In this document: positions 49,225 to 61,590 of the stretch, in pieces
Layout: every line of letters starts with the position of its first letter
Position numbering within the stretch: position 1 is the stretch's first letter
Assembly: GCF_040954645.1 (NCBI RefSeq)
Contig: NC_092804.1
Coordinates: 147,693,108 to 147,757,107, forward strand
Direction: 5' to 3'
Source: Diabrotica undecimpunctata
Taxonomy: Eukaryota > Arthropoda > Insecta > Coleoptera > Chrysomelidae
DNA length: 64,000 bases
The notes under the pieces: model-generated
Seen by the model: only the letters and a program-made list of their open reading frames with translations
Told to the model about the DNA's origin: nothing
The model's database searches: none
Program-made: the position numbers and the translations under genes

Positions 49225-50445
49225 ATCCGGTAAAGATCAGGCACTTAGGATATCATCAAAAGAATTACGACGCTTAAAAGGAACTGGGCAGGGCATTTAT
49301 CTAAAACACAAGTTAGACGGTGAAAAGACGAATCATGGAATGGAGGCCCTTCTTCTTCTTGCAGTACCGTCTCCTATCGGAGGTTGGCTACCATCACAGC
49401 AATCTTTACTTTGTTGGCTGCGGCTCTGAACAACTGTATTGAACTGCACCCATACCACTCCCTTAAATTTCGCAACTAGGAAATCCTCCTACGTCCCACA
49501 TTTCTCTTTCCCGAGATTTTTTCTTGGATTATGAGTCTAAGCAGAGAGTACTTTTCTCCTCTCATTATGTGGCCCAGATATTCCAGTTTTTTCGTTTGTA
49601 TGGTTTTTATGACTTCGCATTCCTTCCCCATCTTCAACAGAACATCTGGATTTGTTACTCTTTCTGTCCATGGTATTTTCCACATTCTCCTATAACACTA
49701 CATCTCGAATGCCTCAATGTTTTTGATTTTTATCTTTTTCAGTGTCCAGGCTTTCATGCCGTACAGCAGAACGGACAAAACATATCACCTTAACATTCTC
49801 GTTCTTAAAATTATATTTATGTCCCGGCTGCATAGGAACTTTTTGATTTTGACAAACGATTGTCTCGCTATCTCTATTCGCCTCTTGATTTCTCTTGTCT
49901 GGTCATTAGTATCAGTGAAGCATACCCCTAAATATTTGTAGGACGTAACTCTTTCAACTGGCTGATTATTTATGGTTAAATTCACATTGGTGTATAGCTT
50001 CTTTGTTACAATCATGAATTTAGTCTTTTTGATGTTCAGTTTTAGACCATACTTTTTGGTATGGGTGTTTATGTTTTCCATCAAAAACTGTAAATTTGCT
50101 AGGTTATCTGTTACTATTAGCGTGTCATCGGCGTATTGTATATTATTAATTAACTCTCCGTTCATACCAATGTTTTGCTCTAGGAGCGCTTCCTGACATA
50201 TTGTTTCGCTATATATATTGAATAATAGTGGAGAAAGCACAGAACCCTAACGCACACCTCGACGAATGAAGGCCCAGAAACTATAAAATAAGCCAAGTAC
50301 GACCATCGACTAGATGGATCGACGACGTGACAAGAGTAGCAGGAAAAGGGCTACAAGTAGACCAGTATAGAGAACATTAGAAGAAACTGGGGGAAGCCTT
50401 CGTCCAGCAGTACCTTCTAGCCTCTCCCATCCCCATTCTTTAGTC
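49225..50445 (+). pseudogene. LINE 3' tail on plus strand, split by a second LINE
   Basis: 49255-49349 reads RRLKRNWAGHLSKTQVRR and DESWNGG. 50265-50445 continues with STRWIDDVTRVAGKGLQ and LGEAFVQQYLLAS, the terminal block of a Jockey/RTE-like LINE ORF2. The insert 49350-50264 separates the two halves. Confidence 0.8.
49350..50264 (-). pseudogene. 5'-truncated RTE LINE, nested in the LINE tail
   Basis: The minus frame 50240-49785 starts in RT: VLSPLLFNIYSE, INNIQYADDTLIV (catalytic YADD), KKYGLKLNIKKTKFM and YLGVCFTDTNDQ. After a gap, 49685-49476 gives IPWTERVTNPDVLLKMGKE, LEYLGHIMRGEKYS and KRNVGRRRIS. The tail is AAGAAGAAG at 49350. Flanking AATGGAGGCCC (49339-49349) and AATGAAGGCCC (50265-50275) form an 11-bp duplication with one mismatch. 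Same subfamily as 11.5 and 36.5 kb. Confidence 0.9.
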
Positions 50446-51959
50446 TGAGCCCATCCTTAATTTATAATATTCATAATATAATACAGCGATAATATTATGT
50501 TAACAGTAGAATTCTGAAAAAACAGAAAATAAGAAGAACTAAGATAGTTGTAAAGGACGACATGGTGCACAAATATAACAATTTTTTCATTAAGCAAACT
50601 TTTCTTTAGAAAACAACTGATTAATATTTTATAAGTTTAAGACTTCATCCTGGAAGTTAATTTGTAAATGTAAGTGCTGTTACATTAAGATAACGCCCCC
50701 GTGAATTTAAAATTCTTGCAAAAAGTTTCCCTGTTAAAGAAAGCATACCGCAAAAAGCAAGTAAAAGTCGCTAGAATTTCCCTTAATTGAGTAGAAGCTG
50801 TCAGTCCGAATGTTTTGTTCACGAATAACTGTGGGTTTGCTTGTGTTCAAATGATAAATGTATTACGTCTTTCGTTAGCCGTGCGAGTGATATACATATT
50901 TCAACAGCACAGATATTGCTTGTTGGGGTTTAACTATATTTTTGAGTTGTAATTAGTAAAGTATATATTTGTAATGTAAAAATAAAAACCTTAATAACAA
51001 ATATAAACGAAAAAGTTACTATCGACCAAATTGGTAAAGATGGTGAAAAGTATATTATAAAAATGTATTGACTTAAAATACAGGTGAATTTTACAATGTC
51101 AATATAATCAAGTTAAAATATATAATAAACAATAACTAATAAACAAATCACTTTACTTAATAGGGCTTGCTTTAATTACCTTTTTTTCGCACGAACGATG
51201 GCTGTAAATATTCCCTATTAGTTATTGGGATACGTTATATTAGGGATAAAAATTCACCACCCAGTCGTACATGGAGTGTCATAGCTCAGACTGTCTAATG
51301 ACATCTTGGACAGCATGTGTAACAAAAACAAAGTACTGCAACGAATGAATACTGAAGGGAATTACTCAAAATAGTTTCGTAAAATATCACACCTGAACCA
51401 TATCTTACTTAATAACAAAAAATATTTCAGCCCAAAATTAATAGTAGTTGATAGTTTAGGGAGAATGGTTTGCTTAGTTGAATAACTTTGGAAACTCGAT
51501 TTAAGTGTTACTCTATTGAGTTAAAACGTATATTTCCATTATATTTTTCGTCAAAATCACTCAATTTCGATTTAATCTTAAAGATCGCAGAAAATATCAA
51601 AATAAATTGCTTCTATAAAAATAAAATATGTAATACAAAGTTTTGAGAAAATTTGTTTAAACTTTCATTGAATTTTGGAAAATTGTTGATACCTGTATAG
51701 AGCAGCGAGCATTTAGTGCTGCTTGTGCGGCTCTAAATCCAAACTCTGTTTTTTAATTCTTGTATGTTTTGTAATCTGTTTTTATTATTTTCTTCTATAA
51801 GCTTCTTTTGGCAGTTTATTTTTTAATTGATGTTTGTATAGATTTGATTATTTCCTAAATATCGTAAATTTTGCTTACTTTTTGTTTTTATTATTTTTTT
51901 TTTTTGTTTCACTATCTTTTTACATCTCTTGTCATTGCATAATTGTTTTTACCCATTTT
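50446..51959. other. No gene recognised
   Basis: AT-rich. No supported frame. Confidence 0.45.
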
Positions 51960-52325
51960 ACAATATTAAAAAAAATGGTGAAAACCTTATATTATCCATG
52001 TCTGTCTGTCTATCCGTTTGTCTATCCATGAACACAACTCCTCCGTTATTAAAACAGAAATAGTGACAAATAAGTGGTCGAATAATAGCTTATAACCCAA
52101 AGATGATAATAAAGGTGGGAAATTTGACCTCATAGTTCCGGTTACAGAGTTGCAACCAGAAGTACTCTTTTAAGTCGCTGAAATGGTACAAGCGATATAT
52201 TATTCGACGCGTCTTAGCAATACTAGAACAAATATATCTGGATTTTATATCAATTCCGGATTTTATGTAACTTAAAAGTTATGACCAGAAGTTTGGCAAA
52301 AATTTTTTTAACGTATATTAAACAA
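51960..52325. repeat. CCGGAAG-related repeat, second block
   Basis: Contains CTGTCTGTCTATCCGT, CACAACTCCTCCGTTATT, GTTCCGGTTACAGAGTTG and ATTCCGGATTTTATG, echoing the 24.84-25.42 kb block. It abuts the broken 3' end of the Jockey LINE. Confidence 0.45.
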
Positions 52326-52694
52326 TCTATAGATTACAATAAATATCTTTGTTTGACACGAACCATGAGTCGTCTGTTATAGAGCGTAACACTTTGTATT
52401 AATATCTTTCCATTATGAATAAGTTGGATTTTGCTGCTGTACCCCATAGCTGGATCCCATAGATCCAAACCAGTTTGAGTATTGTATTGTATACCAACAG
52501 TTTGTTACGAATGGACAATTTCAATGTTCTGCCAGTATCCAATAATGTTGCGCTTTTTACATATATGGGTTCTTCATGTCAAGGTTTGGTCCAGGAACAT
52601 TCCAAGGTATCTAACGCTTTAAGCTTGTGGAATTGCTTTGTTATTTATTTCTATACTTGGCGATATTTTGGGCCATTTTATAAAGATGACGTAT

Positions 52695-53751
52695 ATGATA
52701 CTGCGAAACTGATAAGATTGGTTAAGGCTACAATGCGTAAAGTTGTTTGCAAAGTCGAAATACAGGGCGAACAATCACAGGCATTTGAAACGCATGTTGG
52801 GCTGCGACAGGGAGATGCGCTGGCGTGTCTCCTTTTCAACATAGCTCTGGAAAATGCGGTCAGGGATACCCAAATAGACAACAGGGGAAACATTTTTAAT
52901 AAATCATCCCAAATTTTAGCATATGCAGATGATGTCGACCTAGTTGCCCGCACAACACGCAAGCTAGAAGAAATGTATACCACCTTGTCAAACGCCTCAA
53001 AAAATATGGGCCTGCAAGTAAATGAAGATAAAACTAAGATAACGGCATCAACACCCAACAATAGAGCCAGAAACATCAGCCACCAATTCACGGTTGATAA
53101 TTCTACCTTTGAAGTGGTGGACAAATTCACATACTTAGGCTCCCTGATCACCAAGGAGAACGTCATGACGGAAGAAATCAAGCGAAGAATAATCCTAGCA
53201 AACAAATGCTATTTTGGACTGAGTAGACATATGAGAAGCAGAAACTTAAGCCAAAAAACAAAAATAACCATATACAAAACCCTTATACAACCAGTGTTGA
53301 CATATGGGTCGGAGACATGGACCATTTCCAAGGCAGATGAAAATCTCCTGCTTATATTTGAACGAAGGATCCTGAGAAAAATATTCGGTGGCATCTGTGA
53401 AAATGGTGTTTGGAGAAGGAGGTACAACTACGAGATATATCACAGATATAAACATATACTTGGTGGTAAAGACGTAGTATCCTTTATAAAAAAGGAAGAC
53501 TAAGATGGGCAGGACATCTGGCAAGATCACAGCAGAACAACCCTCCTAGAAGAATCCTTATGTCGCAACATGTGGGAAGTAGAAGTAGGGGTAGGCCAAA
53601 ACTCAGATGGAGGGATGGTGTAGATGAGGATGGTAGACAAATAGGCGCAGCAAACTGGCAATAGTTGGTAATGGATAGAACTGACTGGCGTAATAGACTT
53701 GGGAAGGTCGAGGCTCTTTTATAGGGCTGTAGCACCAATGATGATGATGAT
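52695..53751 (+). pseudogene. RTE-like LINE, 5'-truncated, (TGA)n tail
   Basis: The frame 52684-53503 encodes RT and C-terminus: GLRQGDALACLLFNIALE, ILAYADDVDLVAR (active-site YADD), MGLQVNEDKTKI, FTYLGSLITKEN, LTYGSETWTISK and ERRILRKIFGG. After a frameshift at about 53490 come LRWAGHLARS-like text and the GATGATGATGATGA tail. GATGACGTAT at 52685-52694 and 53752-53761 forms a 10-bp duplication, partly overlapping the tail repeat. Among the better preserved LINEs here, with a single long RT frame. Confidence 0.9.
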
Positions 53752-53942
53752 GATGACGTATGTGATTTAGATTCATTGATCTTTATGCGCCATCTCTTTG
53801 TTCACTTTTCAATGTCCCTAATATGCCTTTGAAGCGATTCGGTGGCTGTTGCAGGATTATTATCTGTGACTAACATAGCAGTGTCGTCTGCAAATCTTAT
53901 AAATATCAAATATAATATAGGACCCAGAACACGCAAGACCAA

Positions 53943-54062
53943 AAGAAAGGCCACGAAAAAGGTGAGAGGTTGAAGTGGCAGCGGACGCGCAAAATTTGCT
54001 AGACGTGAGAACCTGAAGAAGACCTGATTTGGTCTGTAGCGCTATTGGAGAGAGGGAGAGAG
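53943..54062 (+). mobile_element. 120-bp LINE 3' tail with 7-bp target duplication
   Basis: The frame gives RKRWEVEVAADAQNLLDVRT-type text and ends in GAGAGAGGGAGAGAGAG. AGAACAC lies at 53936-53942 and 54063-54069. Removing it restores VPQGSVLGP of the host Jockey RT. Confidence 0.85.
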
Positions 54063-54683
54063 AGAACACTACCTTGAGGAACTTTAAATTGTATAAGGAA
54101 GATTTTTGATTTTCCGATTCATACGGAAGTATTTTTCTTCTAAATATGATTTTAGTAACATTTGCATTGACTCTGAAACGTTTATTTTTATTTTGATGAG
54201 CAATTAGAATGCCAGACTTTATCAAAAACCTGACTGACGTTAAGAAAAAGCGCAGAGCAGTATTATTTTTCCTCAAAAGTTTTATTCACTATATCAAAGA
54301 CTCTACGTACTGATTCTATTGTTGAACGCTTCTCTCTGAAACCAAACTGATGATCCGGGAACGGATTATTACCAGTAATTATCTTCATAAGTCATGTAGC
54401 TACTAGCTTCTCAAATAGTTTACCAATTACCGGTAAGAGACTAATAGCACGATAAGAGGTATGTTCGTGAGGTCGTTTACCAGATTCATGGATCATTATT
54501 ATATCAGCAATATTTTCTATTGAGTTAATACAATTTTGAGCTCTAGTGAGGCATTGAAAAGTTGTGTTATCATAACCATTCCTTTTTCAGGAAACTCTTT
54601 TCAGATAGTTCCTGTTATATGGTCATAAACTGGAGCTTTTTTGGTTTTTAATCTATTTAATGGCCCTGTTTACTTCTCTTTTT

Positions 54684-55451
54684 GAAGTTATACTTCTATA
54701 TGCGCGTTTGACGTTGGAAATTAGTACGGGAGTGAATCGGCAAACTCATTACAAATGTAAGATATAGGTAAGAGAGAGACAGAAGTTATATATGTTCTCT
54801 CTCTTTCTCACTCGAGAATAAAAATGTTCCTTTTGTAAATATATTTAATATTTATTAATATTATTATTAATGTGATATGTTTTGTATTATTTATTAAATG
54901 TTCATAAATATTTTAGGCTTTTGTAATTCAAAATAATAATTACAATAAATCACTGTAAATAAATTACTGTCATGTCTAATTGGCAAATTTTTTGCGTGTT
55001 TTGTTCATACGCTGCGCTGGTATATGTGAGTTCGAATCTCAATATGAATTTCCTTTTTTATTTTTGAAATATTTAAAAACCTTACGTTAATCTTATTAAA
55101 TATATTATGTAATATACCCAAAAATACGAAATTTTAAAATAAAATGAAAATTTGCAAATTTTAAATAATCCGAGTTGTTGGTTTTTTATTTTTATCTTTT
55201 TTTGAAAATGAAAATGTACATTTTCATCAAAATATTGATTCAATCCTGCATTTACTATACTTCTATTACAAATCAAATGTTGTTTATATACAACAAACGA
55301 TGCACCTTATACCTATATACCTAATTCTGTTTCTCTTTCTGATCTCTCTTACCTATAGCATTACATATGTAATGATTGTGCAGATATAAATTTGTAACGG
55401 CGAACGCGTGTATAGAAGTATAACTTCTACCGGCAGTCCCATTGGACTGCC
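54684..55451. mobile_element. MITE family copy A
   Basis: Left end GAAGTTATACTTCTATATGCGCG, right end CGCGTGTATAGAAGTATAACTTC followed by the hairpin GGCAGTCC-CATT-GGACTGCC (55432-55451). Subterminal ACATATGTAA (55364-55373), purine-rich AGAGAGA blocks and an AT-rich core. Copy B is at 62218-62840. Inserted in the Jockey LINE. Confidence 0.82.
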
Positions 55452-56164
55452 ACACCGGTTTTTTTAACTGGTTTAATTTTCTCATCTGACTGTTGGATTG
55501 TTGCTAAACTTTTGTAAATGGATTTATCTTCTTCAGCACTGACAGAAGGTAGAGGTTAAAAAACATCTTTAAGATATTTTCCAAATATCTCTGATTTTTC
55601 TTGATCTGTTCTTGCTCATGATGGGTTTCTTAATGCTGGGATGTGGGTACTGGTTTGTTTTAATTTTTTGGTAGCCTTTTAAAGTGAATAATCCGGTATC
55701 TGCTGTTGGTGTTAATTTTAGCAGATAATTTTCAACGTAGAAGTTTTTGTGCTGTACTATTGTATTTTTCAGCTCTCTTGGGGTCGCCTCTTTTCTATAA
55801 TTTAGTTTCTTATATCGATGGGACAGTTTATTTTTATTCTGTATAACTTTACATTCTGGAGTGACTTACCAGGCAGCTTCTTGGAGAAGTGTAGTTAATT
55901 CGTATACTATCATTTCAAGTTCATCTTTTGTTTTTAGGGAAATATTGAAGTTTATTTTTTTATTTCTTCCCTATACAGATTATTGTGCAGTTTCGCAGGA
56001 CGTTGCTTATTAACAAATCTTGAATTAAGCGTCGCTTTTACAGGGGTATTGTCTGAAGTAATTTCATAATTAGGTACAATATTTAGGTAGTCTTTTCCAA
56101 AGCCTTTGCTTACAAAAAAATCAAGACAGTCAGGAAGTTTACCACGGTTAGTGGGCCAGTACAA

Positions 56165-56939
56165 TCCGACAAGCGAGAGCTGGCGGGTGAGTTGCGCGAA
56201 AATAGAAAACGAATTATTCTAAGAGAGATAGGAGAGGTACTTAATCGCGGGTGTCACAAATGCGTAATTGCCGTATCAAAAATTTAGTTGGGATCTGAAA
56301 ATTACGCTATAGTCGGACAATTTTCAATTAAAGGTGACAAATCTACAAATTGAACTAAACGGTAGCGGCAACTACGCAAAATTTCAGCAGTAAATTCTTA
56401 CCGGGGTCATTTTTATTGTGTATGCTTCGCCCATGTAAATAAGTGAAAAAGTAAGATAAATTTACCCCCGTAACAATATAAATTGGTGCGATTCACGAGT
56501 GTATAGTGAGACAAGTTCATTGAATAATTTGAAACATCGGTAAATTTATCAATCTTTTGCTGGTCTATATATATTTACGTTCTTAGAAAGAATGGTAATG
56601 GGAGAAATATGATATTTTAGTTTATTCCTTCCAGATTATATATGTGCATAGGCGTAGTGTGTTCTATTTCTTGGGAATATATTTATTAACGAGACTTTAT
56701 TATTAACTTTAAAATAGTTTTGAGGTAAGTAAAGTAATTTTGAGGCAAGTTTATTCTTTATATGCTATTAACCCATTAACGGCCGCTTAATATACAAAGA
56801 GAAATTTGACAATTAATTTATTAGATTGGATTAAAAACACATAAATTAAGATTAATTTACAACCAAAAAGATTATTTTTCTCATTTTCAAGGAAAACAGT
56901 ACAATTTTTAATAAAGGAACATATTGCATCTTAAATGTA
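56165..56939. other. No gene recognised
   Basis: Nothing recognised; may hold the Jockey 5' part. Confidence 0.4.
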
Positions 56940-57600
56940 AATTAAATTTTAATGTAAAAATTTTCGAAACATTCGGGGTGTAGATGCATTCTACACCTTT
57001 TACATAAATAAATAGTATTACTTTTGCACATCCTACATTTTTACACTATCGTCTCTTTTTGTAATGTGGCCAATATTGTCGAATCTGGTTTCATCTGGTA
57101 AAGCAAATTTAGATTGACGTCCATGTACCTACGAAGTTTGACACTGATGTAGCGGTTTCTTCACTATTATAAATTATAAATATAAATCTATGTCGGCTCA
57201 TGCTTTCTCTTATAATGTGCACTTCTTTATCCTCATCCTTTGACCAATGCATATCAACTTGAAGCAGAGTGTAAACCAGATAATATAAATATGCTAATTT
57301 TTTTTTAATCTATGTTATTCATTCCAAAATCGTGACGGTGATTCGGGGATGCATAAATATTTATAAAATATAGAATGCTCTCAATTACTTTTTTATCAAA
57401 AAAGAGTGAAAAAATTTCAATATCTGACTTGCCTTCATGGTTCGCTTTTATATTGTCTAAATATCAATCAGACTGATGTTGAATTACTACTGAGCACGAA
57501 TGAGTATCTGTTGTTACAACTTAAAACACATTTGGATTTACTATTTTTGCCTGGTTTTTTCTTTGGACGTTTAATCTGTGGTTGAAAGAAATATCCTAAT
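56940..57600 (-). pseudogene. piggyBac relic 3, C-terminal part
   Basis: On the minus strand, across several frames: SCNNRYSFVLSS (about 57490-57525), then HGRQSKFALPDETRFDNIGH (57060-57125) and a cysteine-rich end in which CRMHLHPECF can be read with a frameshift (about 56965-57000). The order matches the C-terminal third of a PGBD-type transposase. Heavily decayed; no terminal repeats found. Confidence 0.5.
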
Positions 57601-58219
57601 TAGAATCATCAGAATTCCTAATCACTTGTATTTTATATGTACCTGCAATAACCGAATACAAGCAAACTTTCAAATTAAGTTAATAAAAACAAATATAACG
57701 TTTACAGCACACAGCAATTCTATAAATAGAGAATGATGTGTAATGACGAGATCGTATGTTAAAATTTCAGATTGTTTTTAGTCCAATGAAAAAAATGGTA
57801 TTTTATAAAGTTTTTTTTTTTGAAGTTCTGTATTAGGTACTCTCTAATAAGAATAAAATTTTACTTTATTTTGTTTAGACAACTATAAGATACGTGTTAA
57901 AAGACACATGATAATTTTATAATTATATCGGTCTTAGATTTAGTTTTTACGTAATTACTTATGTGTTTAAATAAATAATTAAATTTTTTTTGGTACGCCT
58001 CTGCAAAATTGATAAGTGGAATATGATTTTGTTGAAAAATTATCGTTAAGAGCTTCGTTAGGTGCGATGTTGCCAAGTAAACACCTTTAATTAAAAATCG
58101 TTTGCCTGTAAAGTCGGTTTTACGGGCGAAGATTTTACGTGACAACGTCTTTTTCTCTGTAGAATATTTATTGATATGAATATTATTAAATTGCACAATA
58201 GGAACAAGGAATTGCCGCT
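57601..58219. other. No gene recognised
   Basis: A 99-aa minus frame (58196-57897) has no recognised motif. Confidence 0.4.
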
Positions 58220-58230
58220 ATAAACTCAGT

Positions 58231-59296
58231 ATTGTTCTGAAGCTATTTTCTTGTGGCATTTTAAATTAATTACTATTTAACTGGGAATAAGCCACAATTA
58301 AAGGTTAAAATACGTTTATTGACGTTTCAATTTCCACTTCGGAAATCGTTCTCAAAATACAAACATTAGTAAATTAAACAAATTTTGTTTTTGTTACTTA
58401 GTGAAAAATTCTTCTATTAATTTAATTTTATCTGACTCATCTATATTGACAATTCAGACATACATTATACATTTTAAAGTAGACGACTTTAAAATGATAT
58501 TGCCAATATTGTTGAGTTGCGTTCCTGGGACGACTTTACTTATAAGATAGTTCATTCGATTACATGAAATCAACTTTAACTTGAGAATATCCGTCAGAAA
58601 AGATCATAAATGCTAAATGAGACCAATTGTGTCGCGAATTCCTCGGCAGAATGTAGTAGGATCTGGTTACCCATATTGAAAGAGGAAGTTATTAAAAAGA
58701 AAATACCAGTATTGGTAAGTCAGTAACGTATAGAGAATACATCATTTATATTTTTTAAATAACAAACATATAAAATCGGAATTTGGTATTTATTGAAGGT
58801 AAAATAAATGCAAGATCAAATACTTACCATGTCGGGATAGTATTATGAGGTTTTTTTCCTGGTTTTTCCCTCATAATTTACTATGGAATCACTAAAAGGA
58901 GAATTTTACTGTCATCATGGCATGTATTTGTCTTTTTAAAGACGAATTACATGTTATGATCTTTTCTGACGGATATTCTCAAGTTAAAGTTGATTTCATG
59001 TAATCGAATGAACTATCTTATAAGTAAAGTCGTCCCAGGAACGCAACTCAACAATATTGGCAATATCATTTTAAAGTCGTCTACTTTAAAATGTATAATG
59101 TATGTCTGAATTGTCAATATAGATGAGTCAGATAAAATTAAATTAATAGAAGAATTTTTCACTAAGTAACAAAAACAAAATTTGTTTAATTTACTAATGT
59201 TTGTATTTTGAGAACGATTTCCGAAGTGGAAATTGAAACGTCAATAAACGTATTTTAACCTTTAATTGTGGCTTATTCCCAGTTAAATAGTAATTA
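58231..59296. mobile_element. Foldback element copy 2 (1066 bp), 342-bp arms, 11-bp target duplication
   Basis: Arms 58268-58609 and 58954-59295 are reverse complements over 342 bp with no difference I could find. The spacer is 344 bp. The left leader 58231-58267 is identical to that of copy 1. ATAAACTCAGT flanks it at 58220-58230 and 59297-59307. The outer about 115 bp of each arm equals copy 1; the inner arms are extra. No coding capacity. The hammerhead-like motif occurs in each arm (59204-59248 on plus). Confidence 0.92.
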
Positions 59297-59307
59297 ATAA
59301 ACTCAGT

Positions 59308-60109
59308 TTCTCAACTTTTGTGTCAATCTAACAATTAATCAATCAATCATAGTTTACGATAATGAAATATTAGTGTAGAATTATTTACCTTTATTGTTGT
59401 AGTTGTTGTAAATGACGAATCTACTCACGAATTGAAGACAAATCTCACGATCTCACGATTAAGGTCTTACATCTTACGATTTTTAAATTTTTTTTAAATT
59501 TCAAGTAAATCAAGTTTCTAATAAAATGCATGGGAGGAAATCAGCTTTTTTTAGATTGTCACCTTGAAATATCCATAAATTGACTGTATTTTTGTATCAA
59601 AGTGGGCTACTCCAATTAACTCAATTAATATACACAAAATAATATAAACAAAGCTTAAAAGGTTCTTTATGCTTTGAAAGTGGTTTATAAACAACTGAAT
59701 TGTAATGTATATTTTACCGCCTTTAATAAATATGAAGTATAGACTAAATTTTGTGTAAAGAACAAACATTCAACAGACCTAATAGTAAAAACATATTAAT
59801 TTAACTGTGAATTTGAGATAATGTGCTGACAAAATGTTAAATCCTAAGAAAACAAAATTATGTTTTTATGTATATTCATTATACTTAATACTCTTGGGTA
59901 AAATACCTCATATCATATATGTCTTTAGACACAGTTAATAATTTTCATTGAAGTTTAAACTATAAAGAATGTTTACAATCATTGCTCAATATTAAATGGA
60001 TAAATCCATAGCAATATTATAAAAGAATATAGGTCCCTAGGTAATTTCATAAAATTATATCTGATACTGGTGGTTCCCCCTAAAATAGGACACTGTAAGC
60101 ACTCCACAT
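59308..60109. other. No gene recognised
   Basis: AT-rich flank, no supported frame. Confidence 0.45.
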
Positions 60110-60540
60110 TTTCACTACAGACACAGCTGACGATACTTTCAACGATTTTCAACTTTAGCGATTCAACGCGCCTAATTCTCTTGTGCCGCGCGCAGCGGAC
60201 CGATCATGTTTGAGTGGGAGAGAGACGCAAGGCATTCGCCGGTCCGGCGGGCCTCTCTCTCGTTCGGTGACTCACTGTAACAGACGTGAGCGGGCGTTAC
60301 ACTTTTTCTTAAATGGCTCCGAGCCACAACCTAATTTAAGACGTTGTCACGTCAAAATTGTTTTAATTAAAGGGGGTTTTGGGGGTTAAAACCCCCCGGA
60401 CCCTATTCCGACACTGTTACTTACACATTTTAAGGACTCAAATGGAGGTAACATCATAAAAAAAATTTTGGTGACCAACCAAACCCCCCCCCAGAGGCAA
60501 ATTCTAGATGCGCTACTGGTGTGGATGATAAACTTGATTT
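60110..60540. repeat. GC-rich interspersed repeat, probable hAT-type MITE end
   Basis: GC-rich core 60180-60420 with GGTCCGGCGGGCC and runs GGGGGTTTTGGGGG and CCCCCC. The right end AGAGGCAAATTCTAGATGCGCTACTG read backward starts CAGTAGCGCATCTAG, the style of hAT termini. The left end was not located. Confidence 0.4.
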
Positions 60541-61590
60541 ACCACGAAAACAAAATAAAAATAATAATTGAATACAAAAAACATTGAATAAAACCTAGAA
60601 AAAACTGTTAATTTATTTTCGTAAAACGTAATTAATTCTCGAATGCTTGTTAACTTGGTCTCTTTTTCTTAAAACATTTTTGTTTAATATATGAAAATCG
60701 TAATGACAGCCATAACATTTCTCTATTGCAAAACTTTTTGTATTTAATGATTTCTTTAAATTATATTTATATGTTTTATTTTATTTATATGTTTATTATT
60801 TTTATATCAACTTTTATAAATTTTTCTTAGTATTTTTTTCTATTAAACATTTTATCTTTTTCATTTAAACTTTCTGTGATACTTGTATATTTAATAAACA
60901 AATGTTTCGATATTTAGTCAAATATTATTACTCTTCATTCACAACTTTCTTAAAATACAGCCCACTGCTAACGTTTTGTTTCACTCAAAAAGTGTAATAG
61001 CTATTCTAGCCCTTATAGTTTCCGTGATTTCTATAATAATTATCGAAGGTAGTTCTTCATTATGTCCAGTGCTAAATTCACATTTTTATCGTTTTACTTT
61101 AAATTTTAAATAAATTTATGAGATTTTATACTTGGATTCTCGTTATCTAGATAGTTATAGTTTTATAAAGTTTCAATTTGGGAGTTTGAAACTTTGCCAA
61201 ACTGTCAACTTGTTAACGAGTCATTAGAGCACTGTGAAACGGTAAACGGAATTAAGCAGCAAGTCTAGATAATTTCTGTATTGAAATTCTATGAGAAGAA
61301 CATTAAGTTTTCAAAACTTCTAAATTGGTTGCAGATAGGAATAGATAGTTGCTTTATAGCTTATTGATATTTACATTTTATAGATAATGTAATAACAAAA
61401 TAATCTTGTTGACAACAGAGATTAAGCTTTGTCTGTTACGTTTTCATAAGTGTATTAAGACATCTTTTTCGTAGTCTTATATATGTTTTTTTTTCTGATT
61501 AAAAAATTTTTTAGTGAGCTTTATTACGTAGGCCTTTATTTCTTATTAGATCGCTTCTTGTGCAACTTTAAACTCTTCTTGAAAATCTTA
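60541..61590. other. No gene recognised
   Basis: AT-rich, no supported frame. Confidence 0.45.

Larger units (their letters stand above)
52330..56164 (-). pseudogene. Jockey-clade LINE, 5'-incomplete, with three nested insertions
   Basis: Minus-strand reading. Endonuclease end at 56164-55952 (MYWPTNRGKLPDCLDFF, SDNTPVKATL). Linker to about 55460. RT at 54670-54070 (SYRAISLLPVIGKLFEKLV, HQFGFREKRSTIESV, KVPQGSVLGPILYL), then IRFADDTAMLV and KWTKRWRIKINESKS near 53760-53900. RT thumb at 52650-52350 (RYLGMFLDQTLT in one frame, LKLVWIYGIQLWGTA in another). The motif order is correct over 3.8 kb once the insertions 52695-53751, 53943-54062 and 54684-55451 are removed. Multiple stops. RNA tail not found. 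Confidence 0.88.

Noticed and set aside
52678..53205. 175-aa minus-strand frame
   Set aside because: Antisense to the well-supported LINE RT frame carrying YADD.
53860..54276. 138-aa minus frame spanning the LINE-tail insertion
   Set aside because: Chance frame crossing the Jockey RT and the inserted tail; the true RT text is in other frames.
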